From assembly GCF_014648095.1 (NCBI RefSeq), contig NZ_BMQL01000018.1, positions 33,853 through 97,852 of the forward strand: DNA of 64,000 nucleotides, given 5' to 3'. The stretch is from Deinococcus ruber. GTDB taxonomy: Bacteria > Deinococcota > Deinococci > Deinococcales > Deinococcaceae. The notes under the pieces are model-generated. The model ran no database searches. It was not told the DNA's origin and saw nothing but the letters and a program-made list of their open reading frames with translations. The translations under genes and the position numbers were made by a program. Positions within the stretch are counted from its first letter, which is position 1, and each line of letters begins with the position of its first letter. This document shows positions 24,320 through 34,585 of the stretch, piece by piece.

Positions 24320-25011
24320 ATGGTACAGGTTTGGCAGCCTGCAGCGCTGAGTCGTCCTCAGTTGGAAGAACGGCGTCTGTTCGCAGAACCCTCCCTTCGG
24401 GAGGGCACATTGAGTTCTATACAGCTCGCTGAGTTGTGCGGTGTCGGATCGAGCGCGGTGCGCACATGGCGTCAACGCCTGCGTGCCCAAGGTTCGCTGG
24501 AGGCGACGGTGACGTCGGGATCGCCCAGACGCCTCACAGATGCGCACCTCGCGGAGCTCATCGGCTTGTTGCAGGCCGGGCCTGATCAAGACCAGTCCCC
24601 TGACCAACGCTGGCCGTGTCCCCGCATCCGAGCCGTCATCGGTTTGAAATTTGATGTCTGGTACCTGGTACCACGTCGATCATCTGCGTCGCCTGCTGTA
24701 CGCATGGGGGTTCTCTCGGCAAAAACCGGCGAAGCGGGCGGCTGAGCAGGACCAAGACGCGGTCGCAGCATGGATTGATACCATGGTGCCCGCGCTGGAA
24801 TGCAAGATGGCGTCGGGAGAAACGCTGGCCTTCTTGACTGAAGTGGGGTTCAGCCTGAAGCCCACTGTGACGCGGACATGGGCACCGTGTGGGAACCCGC
24901 CGGTGTTGGAACCCAAGACGACTTGGCAGAAGGTCTCGACGATTGGGGCCATCACCACGTCAGGTCAGTTCTTACAGCACACCCACCCGGCCGCCATCAA
25001 GGGCCCACAAA
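24320..25011 (+). pseudogene. IS630-family transposase, frameshifted and truncated
   Basis: The N-terminal helix-turn-helix part (ELCGVGSSAVRTWRQRLRAQ) runs to 24658, where TGGTACC is duplicated in tandem (24659-24672). The 7-bp insertion breaks the frame. The rest continues in another phase from about 24664 (YHVDHLRRLLYAWGFSRQKP, then DTMVPALECKMASGETLAFL...) to about 25011, where similarity ends before the full DDE domain. Confidence 0.8.
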
Positions 25012-25051
25012 CGGGTGCATTGCCTTCACCGGGTCGGGAGAGGCTGACTGT

Positions 25052-25215
25052 CCGTGACCGCCGCCAAGCCCTCCCGCCACCGTTTCCCCATGACCATCAT
25101 CCAGCAGAGCGTTTGGCTGTACCACCGCTTTTCCCTGAGGTGCCGGGACGTCTAGAAGTGGCTGCACCAGCGCGGCCGTCAGGTGAGTCACGTGACCCCG
25201 CGCATGGTGCATTCA
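25052..25215 (+). pseudogene. IS6-like transposase N-terminal remnant
   Basis: Reading from GTG 25054 gives HRFPMTIIQQSVWLYHRFSL then RDV-stop-KWLHQRGRQVSH, the N-terminal pattern of IS6-family transposases, with an in-frame TAG at about 25151. It is lost after about 25215. Confidence 0.6.
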
Positions 25216-25277
25216 ATTTGAACCTCTTGCAGGCGACAACTCAGCGCTCTCCTCAGTCGCAGGCTGAGTCGCCACCC

Positions 25278-27617
25278 TCAGTTTTTGATCAGGACACTCA
25301 TGAAACTGGCCGTGATGACCACATCAAGCCGACCATCGCCATTCACGTCCCCGAGCGTGACACCCGTAGGACGGGCCTCAATCCTGTAGGTCACCTGGGG
25401 AGCGAACGTCCCGCCCCCCTGACCCAGCAGCAGCGACGCCGTGCTGTAATATGTCGTCGTACCGGGGGCGCTGGGGGGAATGTTGTTCGGGGCGACGATA
25501 TCCAGCTGTCCGTCGCCGTTGACATCCCCTAGGGCGACGCCACTGGGTTTATACCCAACCGCGTAGATCTCCTGATGAGCGAACGTCCCGCCCCCCTGAC
25601 CCAGCAGCACAGAAACGTTGTTGCTGTTGCTGGAAGCGTTCGAAGTCACGATATCGGGCCGTCCATCGCCGTTCAGATCGCCCAGGGCAACCCCACTCGG
25701 AGCGCCCCCTACCGCATACGCCGCCTGAGCAGCGAATGTCCCGCCCGCCTGACCCAGCAGCACAGAAACGGTGTTGCTGGAAGCGTTCGAAGTCACGATA
25801 TCGAGGCGTCCGTCGCCGTTCAGGTCGCCCAGGGCAACCCCACTGGGAGCGCCCCCTACCGCATACGCCACCTGGGGAGCGAACGTCCCGCCTGCCTGAC
25901 CCAGTAGGACAGAAACGGTGTTGTCAGCAGCGTTCGCCGTCACGGTATCGAGGCGTCCGTCGCCGTTTACGTCTCCCAGGGCAACACTGGTGGGGTGGAG
26001 GCCAACTGCATATTCCACCTGGGGCGCGAAGGTTCCGTCCGCCTGACCCAGCAGCACCGAGACCGAGCCAGCACCCGCAAGAGCGCTGCTGCTGTCAATC
26101 GCCGCCACGATATCGGGGCGTCCGTCACCGTTCACGTCCCCCGGGGCAACACTGGTGGGTTGCCCCCCAACTGCATATTCCACCTGGGGACCGAAGCTTT
26201 GTCCCGCCTGACTCAGCTGCACCGAGACGTAGGTGTCGAAGTCCGCTGCCGTGACCGCATCGATCCACCCGTCACCATTCATGTCTCCCAGCGCGGTTGC
26301 TCGGACGCTGCGAAGGCCATAGGTTCCTAAGCGGCCGAAGCCCGCAGCGCCTTCCGGCTGGGTCTTGATCCGGAATCGACTGACCACCGGCGCGCACAGG
26401 TGTCCGCCGTTCGTCTGGCCGGTCAGTCCTGACGTCAGCACCTGCTCGACTTCTTCACCAGCAAACAGCGGCCGCCCCCCCTGGCGAGCCGTCCCGCTGC
26501 CGCCGGTGAGCTGTCCGCTCTGCAGGCCACGGACAGTGAAGCCGGTCGCGTCCACCAGTGCTTGGTCGAAGGTTGGCGTGAAGCTGGAGCTGTTCGGCAG
26601 GAAGGTCGATGAGGCCGTGTACGGATCGGGCGACAGGCTCAGCAGCGAGAGCAGGTTGCCCCCAGCCCCCAGCATCGCGGTCGGTGTGCCTGCTGGCCCG
26701 GCGGTGCGCACGGCAGGAATGCGCCTGGCAAAGGGCGAACCACCGACAGGGCAGCCGATCGCGTTGAGCAGCACCGGGGTATTCGGGAACTGTGCCTGAA
26801 GGGCACTGATCCTGGCGACGGCGGCGGCGCTGCCGGCGGTGTCAAGCTCGTCCGGCGTCTGGGTCGCGGCGGGAAGAGTGTCGGTGTAGGCCGCGACCAT
26901 CACCGAGACGTTGAAGGGGTCGGCTTGGGCGGTGCGCTGGAGCGGCAGATCGAAACTGAAGGTCACCTGACCGGTGGTGCTCCCGGCGGGCAGGGTGCGT
27001 GCACCAGTGCCGGGCATGGCCGCCACGAAGCCGTACGGGAAGATGTCGCTCACCCCGCTGGGCCGCGGCAGGCTGACGGCGGAGACGGCGGCCTCGGGAT
27101 AGGCCTGGAAGAGCGCGACCCGTTGCGTTACGACCGGGGCAGCCCCCTCCAGACTTTTCGGCTGGCTGGGCTTGATCTGGCTGGCGATGGCGGGATCGGC
27201 ACCTGAGCCGTCGAAACGCTGAAGGGTGCTGATGGGCGTTCCGGCGATGGTATTCGGGGTTGAGACGGCCAGAAAGGTGAGGTTGGTCAGGGGTGTGCCG
27301 CTGGTATTGCTCACCTCCATGGTCGCCTGAAGGTTGCGCCGACCGCCCTGGTCGAAGTCGGCGCGGGCGAGGGGCGTGAGCGACACAGCGGGTTGGTCGG
27401 TCAGTGCCTGAGCGTGGAGACCGACCGGGCGGGCGGTGACGCTCAGCGGCTGGCTGCCCCCACCGCTGAAGGTGATCTCGAACAACCCCAAGGCGCGGCT
27501 GGAAGCAGGTGTGGTGGCCGTGGGGGGTGTCGGTGTGTTCGCCGCGACGTCACCAGGTGCTGAGCAGGCCGCGAGTAGGAGGGTAGGGAACAGCAGCAGG
27601 TGAGAACGCTTCAACAT
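25278..27617 (-). CDS. FG-GAP/VCBS repeat surface lipoprotein
   Basis: A 779-aa protein. The signal ends in a lipobox (LLLAACSA), so it is probably lipidated. Residues about 30-480 are an unassigned beta-rich part; residues about 480-779 contain seven or so repeats of the type ALGDVNGDGRxDIV...VSVLLGQxxGTFAPQVxYAVG, the FG-GAP/VCBS repeat that folds as a calcium-binding beta-propeller. Start ATG 27617 has GGAGACC upstream; the frame is open earlier without support. It is the cargo of the composite element. A role in adhesion or binding at the surface is likely. Confidence 0.85.
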   Translation of the reverse strand: MLKRSHLLLFPTLLLAACSAPGDVAANTPTPPTATTPASSRALGLFEITFSGGGSQPLSVTARPVGLHAQALTDQPAVSLTPLARADFDQGGRRNLQATMEVSNTSGTPLTNLTFLAVSTPNTIAGTPISTLQRFDGSGADPAIASQIKPSQPKSLEGAAPVVTQRVALFQAYPEAAVSAVSLPRPSGVSDIFPYGFVAAMPGTGARTLPAGSTTGQVTFSFDLPLQRTAQADPFNVSVMVAAYTDTLPAATQTPDELDTAGSAAAVARISALQAQFPNTPVLLNAIGCPVGGSPFARRIPAVRTAGPAGTPTAMLGAGGNLLSLLSLSPDPYTASSTFLPNSSSFTPTFDQALVDATGFTVRGLQSGQLTGGSGTARQGGRPLFAGEEVEQVLTSGLTGQTNGGHLCAPVVSRFRIKTQPEGAAGFGRLGTYGLRSVRATALGDMNGDGWIDAVTAADFDTYVSVQLSQAGQSFGPQVEYAVGGQPTSVAPGDVNGDGRPDIVAAIDSSSALAGAGSVSVLLGQADGTFAPQVEYAVGLHPTSVALGDVNGDGRLDTVTANAADNTVSVLLGQAGGTFAPQVAYAVGGAPSGVALGDLNGDGRLDIVTSNASSNTVSVLLGQAGGTFAAQAAYAVGGAPSGVALGDLNGDGRPDIVTSNASSNSNNVSVLLGQGGGTFAHQEIYAVGYKPSGVALGDVNGDGQLDIVAPNNIPPSAPGTTTYYSTASLLLGQGGGTFAPQVTYRIEARPTGVTLGDVNGDGRLDVVITASFMSVLIKN

Positions 27618-28133
27618 CACTGGTCTCCGTTGTAGAGGGGAACAAGGCCCGTAGAACCGACGCCGAGAGGCTTTGAGATCACCAGAGTGACGGTCTGCCA
27701 CGCGCCCGGCGGCATCAGACGCGTCGGGAGGCGCAGACGTGACACCGGAAACAGGCGCAGCAGGAGGGGGCAGGACAGACAGACGAACCTCAAGGGAAAC
27801 GGGCGTGTGGATGGGCACCTGTGGGATGTCATCCTGACAGACCTCCCTTGCTCGCCCAGACCCTGGAACGCTGTTTCTGTCCCTTGATCTGGTGGTGGGT
27901 GCCTCATTGCCTCATTGCCTCATTGCCTCATTGTAGAGGAATGAACGACAGGAGCAGCAGTGGTATGTGGGGGCAGGGACAAGGAAACCTCGACAAGGCG
28001 ATGAAGGGCAATGGAGAAAACCTCCGGAAGCAACAACGGGACTGTTCACCGAGCGGGGAACCTGAACCTCGCCGCCCGCCGCTGAGGTACTCTAGACCTT
28101 CAGGCGTTATCGGAGCGTGAACTGATCGGAGCG
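27618..28133. other. Intergenic region inside the composite element
   Basis: About 515 bp with no supported gene. It holds four tandem copies of the octamer CCTCATTG (about 27900-27931) and several short overlapping frames without ribosome sites. It ends at the truncated IS630 copy. Confidence 0.5.
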
Positions 28134-28496
28134 TCAATGATGATCGACGTGGTACCAGACATCGAACTTCAAGCCGATGACGGCTCGGATGCGGGGATAC
28201 GGCCAGCGTTGATCAGGGTACTGAGCTGGATCAGGTCCAGCCTGCAGCAAGCCGATGAGCTCCGCGAGGTCAGCATCTGTGCGGCGTCGGGATCGTCCTG
28301 CCGTCACCGTCGCCTCCAGCGAACCTTGGGCACGCAGACGTTGACGCCATGTGCCCACCGCGCTCGATCCGACGCCGCACAACTCAGTGAGCTGTGCAGA
28401 ACTGAGCGTTCCCTCCTGAAGGTAAGGTTCTGCGAACAGATGCCCTTCTTCTAACTGTGGACGACTCAGCGTTGCAGGCTGCCAAACCTGTGCCAT
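28134..28496 (-). pseudogene. IS630-family transposase, N-terminal fragment (second copy)
   Basis: About 120 codons closely related to the copy at 24320 (SRPQLEEGHLFAEP, ELCGVGSSAVGTWRQRLRAQ) in inverted orientation. It reads correctly through YHVDH, without the 7-bp duplication, but is cut at about 28140. Confidence 0.8.
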
Positions 28497-28537
28497 CGCT
28501 CAGTCTACCCTGTCCCCAACTTATGCAGGTATCGATA

Positions 28538-28615
28538 GGGCGAATGTTGATGCAGGTGCGTCACGAACTGCTTGCGGAGGGAACCTCGATGCCCGCCTCG
28601 TCCATGAGGGTCTGA
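28538..28615 (+). pseudogene. NADAR gene, detached 3' end
   Basis: Reads GRMLMQVRHELLAEGTS...MRV-stop, the C-terminal NADAR motif (G-x-N-x-LG-x-MLMxVR). Joined to codon 24278-24280 it gives a complete protein of about 153 aa. Confidence 0.85.
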
Positions 28616-28627
28616 CGGCACCAGACG

Positions 28628-28657
28628 TGGCCGGCTACGCCGGGCCTGATCCTGCGC
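28628..28657 (+). promoter_or_regulatory. Hairpin leader 8
   Basis: GGCCGGC TAC GCCGGGCC (28629-28646), 11 nt before ATG 28658. The stem has one bulge. Confidence 0.7.
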
Positions 28658-28963
28658 ATGTCCATCTCTCCTTCAACGCGGATCGTCCATACCACCGCTC
28701 ACCACTGCCGCATCGGCCATGACATCTTCGAATTCCGTTGCCTGCGCTTCGGCTATCAGGTGCGTCTGGTCGAAGACGCCCTCTGTGGTCCCTGGGGGTA
28801 TGGCCTGACGCTCACGCAGGCGGTCCACCAGGCCAATCTCCAGTTGGAGGCCTGCTTCCAGGAATCCGCGGCGCTCCTCGCTGATGCCGAACAGCTGGCA
28901 CGGACCTTGCACCTTGCCCCCTGGGTGGACGACTTGCCCTTCGGTGACGCCCTCCTGTTCTGA
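28658..28963 (+). CDS. Hypothetical 101-aa protein
   Basis: The start is fixed by leader 8. The product is alpha/beta, beginning with strands HHCRIGHDIFEFRCLRFGYQVRL and ending in a helix with many Ala/Leu. No family is recognised; the size would suit a regulator or an anti-defence protein, but there is no evidence. Confidence 0.55.
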   Translation: MSISPSTRIVHTTAHHCRIGHDIFEFRCLRFGYQVRLVEDALCGPWGYGLTLTQAVHQANLQLEACFQESAALLADAEQLARTLHLAPWVDDLPFGDALLF

Positions 28964-29147
28964 GCGTCCGAGGCGGGCTTGGCAGTGGTGGACGGTGACG
29001 GCGGCCCTCCGGGGGCCGCACCCCCATCCTCCCTCCGTGCCCCGGGCGAGTCCGTTGAGGAAGCGGGCTGCCAGCAGCCCGTCCAACCGCTCGGACGCAG
29101 GCAGGCTCTGAGCATCTGCAGGATGCAGCCCTGGCCTGCACGGTGCA

Positions 29148-29177
29148 GGCCACCTTGATTGCATGCACGCTGAAGCT
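29148..29177 (+). promoter_or_regulatory. CACCTTGA-class 30-nt leader
   Basis: GGCCACCTTGATTGCATGC begins exactly 30 nt before ATG 29178. Confidence 0.6.
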
Positions 29178-29564
29178 ATGGCTCCTTCTCGGTTTGGCCC
29201 TGCACCTCGGATCTTCTTGTTCCCGGGTGGGCGCATCACGGTAGGCACGTCGGATGGTCAGCAGCCGCTTGAACTTCAGGTTCAGCAGGGCGCGATGGTG
29301 GACCGCTTCGTTGTTCCACTGCACCAGACCTTCGCACTTGCCAGTGAGGTCGCACGCACGTCGGTGCTGACCTGGCCGGGTGGGTCCGTCGTCCTCCCAT
29401 GGCATCACGCTCGCCACCTCGCCCGGCTCCTCCGTGCTCATTACCTGCCCGAGATTTGCGTCACGCGCCGCCGCATCCCTGGCGGTGAGCAGGTCCGCTG
29501 GCACTGGACCGATCTGCATGGCCGGACCATCAGTGACAGTGCGCTTGCTGAAGACCTCCCCCTA
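29178..29564 (+). pseudogene. Hypothetical gene interrupted by a Tn3-like island (5' part)
   Basis: 129 codons from the ATG fixed by the leader. The present frame runs on into the island to 29768, adding about 67 foreign residues. Removing the island joins CTA 29562-29564 to GTG 34565 and gives a 135-aa protein ending VACPSP. The stop of the joined gene then overlaps ATG 34585 (TGATG). No family is recognised. Confidence 0.6.
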
Positions 29565-29645
29565 AGGGGTCACTTCGAGATTCGCACGCCCTACTACGCT
29601 AACGTTTCCGCAACGACCGAACAAGGATTCACATTTCAGTCCTCT

Positions 29646-30194
29646 TCAGTTCATGACCTGCGCGATCACGATTATCTTCTCTCGAAGACAGATCCGAGCA
29701 TCATAACGTTCATCCGACGGAAGCGATTCGGTAAGCCAAAGTCCACGGCGCAGCGGTCGAGTCACTGACGGACAGATGAGCCCCATCGGTTGATAGGTCT
29801 CGCATAGCCAGCGCACCATACCGGCAGGCGTCTGCGTGGCTGCCAGGTACGGTTCGAGCTGCCGCTCGTATGCAGTTTGCAGTCCCTCGACCGCTGCGTC
29901 ATTCCGGTGAGGTGCGAACGACCATCCAACTGGAAACGACGGATCCAAAAAATGTGCAGAGGTTCTGAACGAGCAGCTATATTCGTCAACACCATCATCG
30001 AGAAAAAATGATGTTCGAGCCATCAATGAGATTGTCCAGTGATTCTTCCTCTGCTGCACGTGACAATGAAGCTGTTGCCGTCCATTCGTGATGGGGCGCT
30101 GCGCTTCACCTGGTTCCGTCACAGAAAAGCCCCAGGTGCTGGAAAGCTCTCCGAACGCCTGAAGCATTTCGAATTGAGTCTCCACTGCAGACAC
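29646..30194 (-). CDS. Hypothetical 182-aa protein in the island
   Basis: The frame begins at GTG 30194, with another start at ATG 30167. The product is soluble, with aromatic-rich segments and no signal. It stands just inside the left end of the island. Base composition is more even than in the surrounding genes, which fits foreign origin. No family is recognised. Confidence 0.4.
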   Translation of the reverse strand: MSAVETQFEMLQAFGELSSTWGFSVTEPGEAQRPITNGRQQLHCHVQQRKNHWTISLMARTSFFLDDGVDEYSCSFRTSAHFLDPSFPVGWSFAPHRNDAAVEGLQTAYERQLEPYLAATQTPAGMVRWLCETYQPMGLICPSVTRPLRRGLWLTESLPSDERYDARICLREKIIVIAQVMN

Positions 30195-30329
30195 TTTAGC
30201 GGCCCCTGCGGAGTCCCGATCTTCACTACGGACGATGAAAGGACAACCATCTCGTACCCCTTGTCACCGCCGAGTTCGAATTTACAGAGTTGGCCAAAAT
30301 ATCGACCTTCGCTAGGTTAAGCCCTACTA

Positions 30330-31403
30330 AGTACAGCAAGATAAGTCTTTAGATGAATTCAGCGCCGAACGCGTTCAAAGCGAGCTTCAAGGCCGTTTCC
30401 AATTCGGCCAGCGAGTTGTAGGCGCGGCGCGGCATAAGGAAGCCTTTGAGCTGCTTCCAAACCCCTTCTATGAGATTCAGAAAGGGAGCATACGGGGGAA
30501 GGTATCGCAGATACAGGCCCTGGGCTTCCCAGGCGAGTTGCTTCTCCTGGATAGCTTTTCCTCGATGGAAGGTGGCATTGTCCAGCACGATGACGGTGAG
30601 CCGGGACGGCTCACACTGCTCGGCCAACGTGTCCAGATACGCGATGACCTGCGTCTGGGTACAACTCCCCTCCAACGCGCGGACAGCCAGATGCGGGTGT
30701 GTGCCGTGAAGCGTGTAGGTGCCAATCAGGTTGAGCCGTCCCTGAGATCCCCAGCGCGTGGGAATACGGAATTGCTGCCCCGAGCCTCGCTTGAACCAGG
30801 TCGACACCACGGACAACATCAGTGAAAATCCAGATTGGTCGAGGTACTTGAGGCTCAATTTGCCGTCCAGCGCCCCTTTTTTAAGGTATCGAGCGACGCT
30901 CGATGCTGCTGTTCGACGTCTGGATCGAGCGCTTTGCCTGCGGCATACCGGGCCCGTTTCCAACGGTACCCTAACGACGAAAGATGCTGCCGCACGGTCT
31001 GCGGTGTGACGTGGAGGCCGAATTCGGCCTCCAGCACTTCAGCTAACTGACTGGCCGTCCACACGCGGTCTTCGTCAATTTTCGCGATGAGGAGGGCTTC
31101 TTGGATCGCCTGCAGCTTGACAGGGCGTCCAAGACGCGGGGCATCCGTGATCCCCCGCAGGCCGTGCTGCTCGAAGCGGTTCAGATCATTGTGGATGCTT
31201 TGTTCCGTCCGAGCGAAATATTGCGCTAGGCGCGGGGCTGACCATCCCTCGCGATGCAAGCGAAGAATACTGGCCCGCAGGCGTACTTTCGGATGGACAC
31301 CGGTGCCGAGTTCTAGCGCTTGAAGCTGGAGCGCAACTTCGTCATCAATCACGAGCTGGCGGCTTGGTCGTCCCATTTCTCAAAAGTATAACCTTGCTGT
31401 ACT
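30330..31403 (-). mobile_element. IS630-family insertion sequence (1074 bp)
   Basis: Terminal inverted repeats AGTACAGCAAG(A/G)T lie at both ends, each flanked by TA (30328-30329 and 31404-31405). It encodes a two-frame transposase and appears intact. Confidence 0.85.
30349..31376 (-). CDS. IS630-family transposase in two overlapping frames
   Basis: The first frame (31376 down to 30855) carries two helix-turn-helix units (EGWSAPRLAQYFARTEQSIH; WTASQLAEVLEAEFGLHV). The second frame (30963 down to 30349) carries the DDE domain: SLKYLDQSGFSL, VIVLDNATFHRG and LPPYAPFLNLIEGVWKQLK. The frames join at A6G (T-run 30877-30882 on the plus strand), a common site for programmed -1 frameshifting in IS630 elements. 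All DDE motifs are present, so it is likely active. Confidence 0.85.
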
Positions 31404-31444
31404 TAGAGGAACGCCGACTCGCGATCCAACCTTTGCTCCTTGAC

Positions 31445-31999
31445 CTAGGATATCTGCGTCAAACGAGCCTTCACTGACGCCCATTCGTCGTCAATGATGC
31501 TGTATACCACCGTGTCTCGTGCTGTCCCATCAAGCCGATAACGATCCTTTCTCAACACCCCTTCTCGCGCGGCACCAAGCGCAGCAATGGCCGCCTGTGA
31601 ACGGAGAGTGCGGATATCGGTTTTGAACTCCACCCAAGACATGCTCATCACCTCAAAGGCGTGTTCTAACAGCAGACGTTTGAAGGTTCGGTTCGCCCCC
31701 GTCCGCATGAAGGACGGAGCGAGCCAAGTGCCACCGATTTCCAGGCTGCGTTGAACAGGACGGATCTCCAGGTAGCGCGTACAGCCTGCCAACTCACCGT
31801 GAATGAGCTGCACGAATGGCATCTGATCGGCAGAACGCAACGGGGAGAGATACGTCACTTCGGCTGTGGGTGCGACGCCCATATGGATGTATTCGTGAAC
31901 GTTGCAGGCTGCGAGAGCCATGAGGTTGGGAATATTCCCTTCTGTTAGAGGACGGAGAGCGTAGGTGCCATCGGATAGCATCACGTCGTGTTCCATCAT
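31445..31999 (-). CDS. GNAT-family N-acetyltransferase (RimJ/RimL-like)
   Basis: A 184-aa protein with the order of RimL-type acetyltransferases: LRPLTEGNIPNLMALAA, a strand HGELAGCTRYLEI, RSLEIGGTWLAPSFMRTGAN and FKRLLLEHAFEVM...VEFKTDIRTLRSQAAI, ending in EGVLRKDRYRLDG. It would acetylate an amino group of a protein N-terminus or small molecule. ATG 31999 (or 31996) is chosen; the ribosome site is weak. It lies between the IS630 and the LysR gene. Confidence 0.8.
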   Translation of the reverse strand: MMEHDVMLSDGTYALRPLTEGNIPNLMALAACNVHEYIHMGVAPTAEVTYLSPLRSADQMPFVQLIHGELAGCTRYLEIRPVQRSLEIGGTWLAPSFMRTGANRTFKRLLLEHAFEVMSMSWVEFKTDIRTLRSQAAIAALGAAREGVLRKDRYRLDGTARDTVVYSIIDDEWASVKARLTQIS

Positions 32000-32102
32000 G
32001 AGAAGTATCGTGATGGTGGTCTCACGCGTCGAAGAATTGTCTACGCAGCTCACCGCCTGAACCTGTGCTTCTGGTGATGAGTGATGCGAAATTCACACGG
32101 CA

Positions 32103-32990
32103 TCAAGAGACGAGAGACGTGAGGAAGACCCGGACGGCCCGGGACAGCAGATCCTCGTCAGCACTCACGATGCTCAGGTCGCGTTCCAGTCCGGGCATAT
32201 CCAGGGCCGGGCAGACCAGACGTCCAGCCTCCACATCGCGCCGGATACTCAATTCCGAGAGAAAGGAAACGCCAAGGCCCGTCATGACCGCTTCCTTTAC
32301 CGCTTCGGTTCCAGTCAAGGTCAGGACTTCTCGCGTCTGGATGCCCGCCTGCTCCAGCACGGCCTTCGCCACTTCCCGCGTTCCTGAACCCGGCTCACGC
32401 CAGACCACGCCCAGGTTGATCAGATCGTCTGGACTCAGCGACGTTCGGACCGCGAACGGGTGGCCAGGGGCCACCACGAGGCGCAGCGTGTCGCGCCGGA
32501 ACACCTGCTGCTTCAGGTCGAGGGGCAGGCCACTGACCGGACCTTCGATGAGCGCCAGTTCGCACTTCTGCGCCAGCAGCAGGTTCATCACGTCCTGGGT
32601 GTTGCCCTGCTGGACGTGGAGTGTGACGTTCGGGAAGCGGTCGTGGTACGTGGCCAGCACGCCCGGCAGGATGGTGGCTGCGATGGTGCTGCTGGCCGCG
32701 ATGTTCAGCGTGCCGAGGTTCAGCCCGTGCAGATCGGCGGCGTACTGCCGGGCTCCCTCCAGCGCCCGTGAGGTGGCGACCGCGTAAGGCAGTAGCCCTT
32801 CGCCGGCGGGCGTGAGCCGGACACCGTAGCGGTGCCGGGTCAGCAGCGGCTCGCCGACCGCTTGGGTGAGCAGCTTGATCTGGTTGGATACGGCGGGCTG
32901 GGTCAGGTGGAGTTCTCCAGCAGCGGTACTGAGGTTGCCCAGACGGGCGACGCGAATAAAGGTCAGCAGGTGGTCGGGATTGATCGCCAT
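32103..32990 (-). CDS. LysR-family transcriptional regulator (CysB-like)
   Basis: A 295-aa protein with an N-terminal helix-turn-helix LTFIRVARLGNLSTAAGELH and LTQPAVSNQIKLL, followed by a periplasmic-binding-like sensor domain starting GTLNIAASSTIAATILPG. It is divergent from the TDT transporter gene, the usual layout for a regulator and its target. With the sulfite-oxidase-like remnant downstream, sulfite or another sulfur compound is a plausible signal. Confidence 0.88.
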   Translation of the reverse strand: MAINPDHLLTFIRVARLGNLSTAAGELHLTQPAVSNQIKLLTQAVGEPLLTRHRYGVRLTPAGEGLLPYAVATSRALEGARQYAADLHGLNLGTLNIAASSTIAATILPGVLATYHDRFPNVTLHVQQGNTQDVMNLLLAQKCELALIEGPVSGLPLDLKQQVFRRDTLRLVVAPGHPFAVRTSLSPDDLINLGVVWREPGSGTREVAKAVLEQAGIQTREVLTLTGTEAVKEAVMTGLGVSFLSELSIRRDVEAGRLVCPALDMPGLERDLSIVSADEDLLSRAVRVFLTSLVS

Positions 32991-33070
32991 CTTTCAGATA
33001 TACACTATATTTGGGTCAGTATAGAGAATTCGTATTTGAGTTAATGCTTTAAGGCACTTACCCTTGGGAC
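32991..33070. promoter_or_regulatory. Divergent promoter region with LysR-type dyad
   Basis: An AT-rich 80-bp gap with ATATACACTATA and AGTATAGAG forming an interrupted dyad (TATAC-N-GTATA), suitable as a LysR box and overlapping -10-like TATA sequences for both directions. Confidence 0.55.
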
Positions 33071-34219
<1,149 letters not shown>

Positions 34220-34301
34220 ATTCAGCCCGCCGTCTCCGTCCCTTTCTCGCCCAGGTCCTGCCCACCGCACACCTGGGCGTTCTGCCGCATCAGCAGGCTC
34301 C

Positions 34302-34532
34302 ATGAACGAACCCACTTCTCTCTTCCGCCGTTCCGCGCTGGCCCTGCTGGGGACAACAGGGGCCGCCCTGGCCCAGAACAGCGTGACCACCGCCACCGCT
34401 CCGATCGTCAGCGGCCCCGGCCCGCTCACTGGCTGGAACGGCCTGGGATCGTTGATCGCCCTGCCGCAGAAGGTTCCCCTGATCAGACTGGTGGATCGCC
34501 CGCCACTGTACGAGTATTTTCCCTTAGCGTAG
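34302..34532 (+). pseudogene. Molybdopterin oxidoreductase (sulfite-oxidase-like), N-terminal fragment
   Basis: 76 codons: a signal peptide (SLFRRSALALLGTTGAALAQ) then WNGLGSLIALPQKVPLIRLVDRPP, which resembles the start of sulfite-oxidase/YedY-like proteins. The frame ends within the right inverted repeat of the island, so the catalytic domain was lost. Confidence 0.6.
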
Positions 34533-34564
34533 TAGGGCGCACGAGTCTCGAAGTGACCCCCCTA

Positions 34565-34585
34565 GTGGCGTGTCCGTCGCCTTGA
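34565..34585 (+). pseudogene. 3' end of the interrupted gene at 29178
   Basis: Reads VACPSP-stop in phase with CTA 29562 after excision of the island. TGA 34583-34585 overlaps ATG 34585. Confidence 0.55.

Larger units (their letters stand above)
24281..28535. mobile_element. Composite element bounded by inverted IS630 ends
   Basis: Both ends read T(T/C)GATACCTGCATAAGTT followed by GGGGACAGGGTAGACTGA, in inverted orientation. A TA lies directly outside each end (24279-24280 and 28536-28537), the expected IS630 target duplication. Deleting the element and one TA restores the NADAR reading frame exactly. The cargo is a surface lipoprotein gene; both transposase copies are damaged, so the element is probably immobile without help. 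Confidence 0.85.

Noticed and set aside
25052..25215. Intact IS6 transposase
   Set aside because: Only the N-terminal 50 codons remain, with an in-frame stop.
27898..27931. CCTCATTG x4 as a regulatory repeat
   Set aside because: Simple short tandem repeat inside a transposon with no nearby supported promoter; recorded only as part of the intergenic region.
29002..29022. GCGGCCC/GGGCCGC hairpin as another leader copy
   Set aside because: No start codon lies 10-11 nt downstream and it is within the tail after the 28658 gene.
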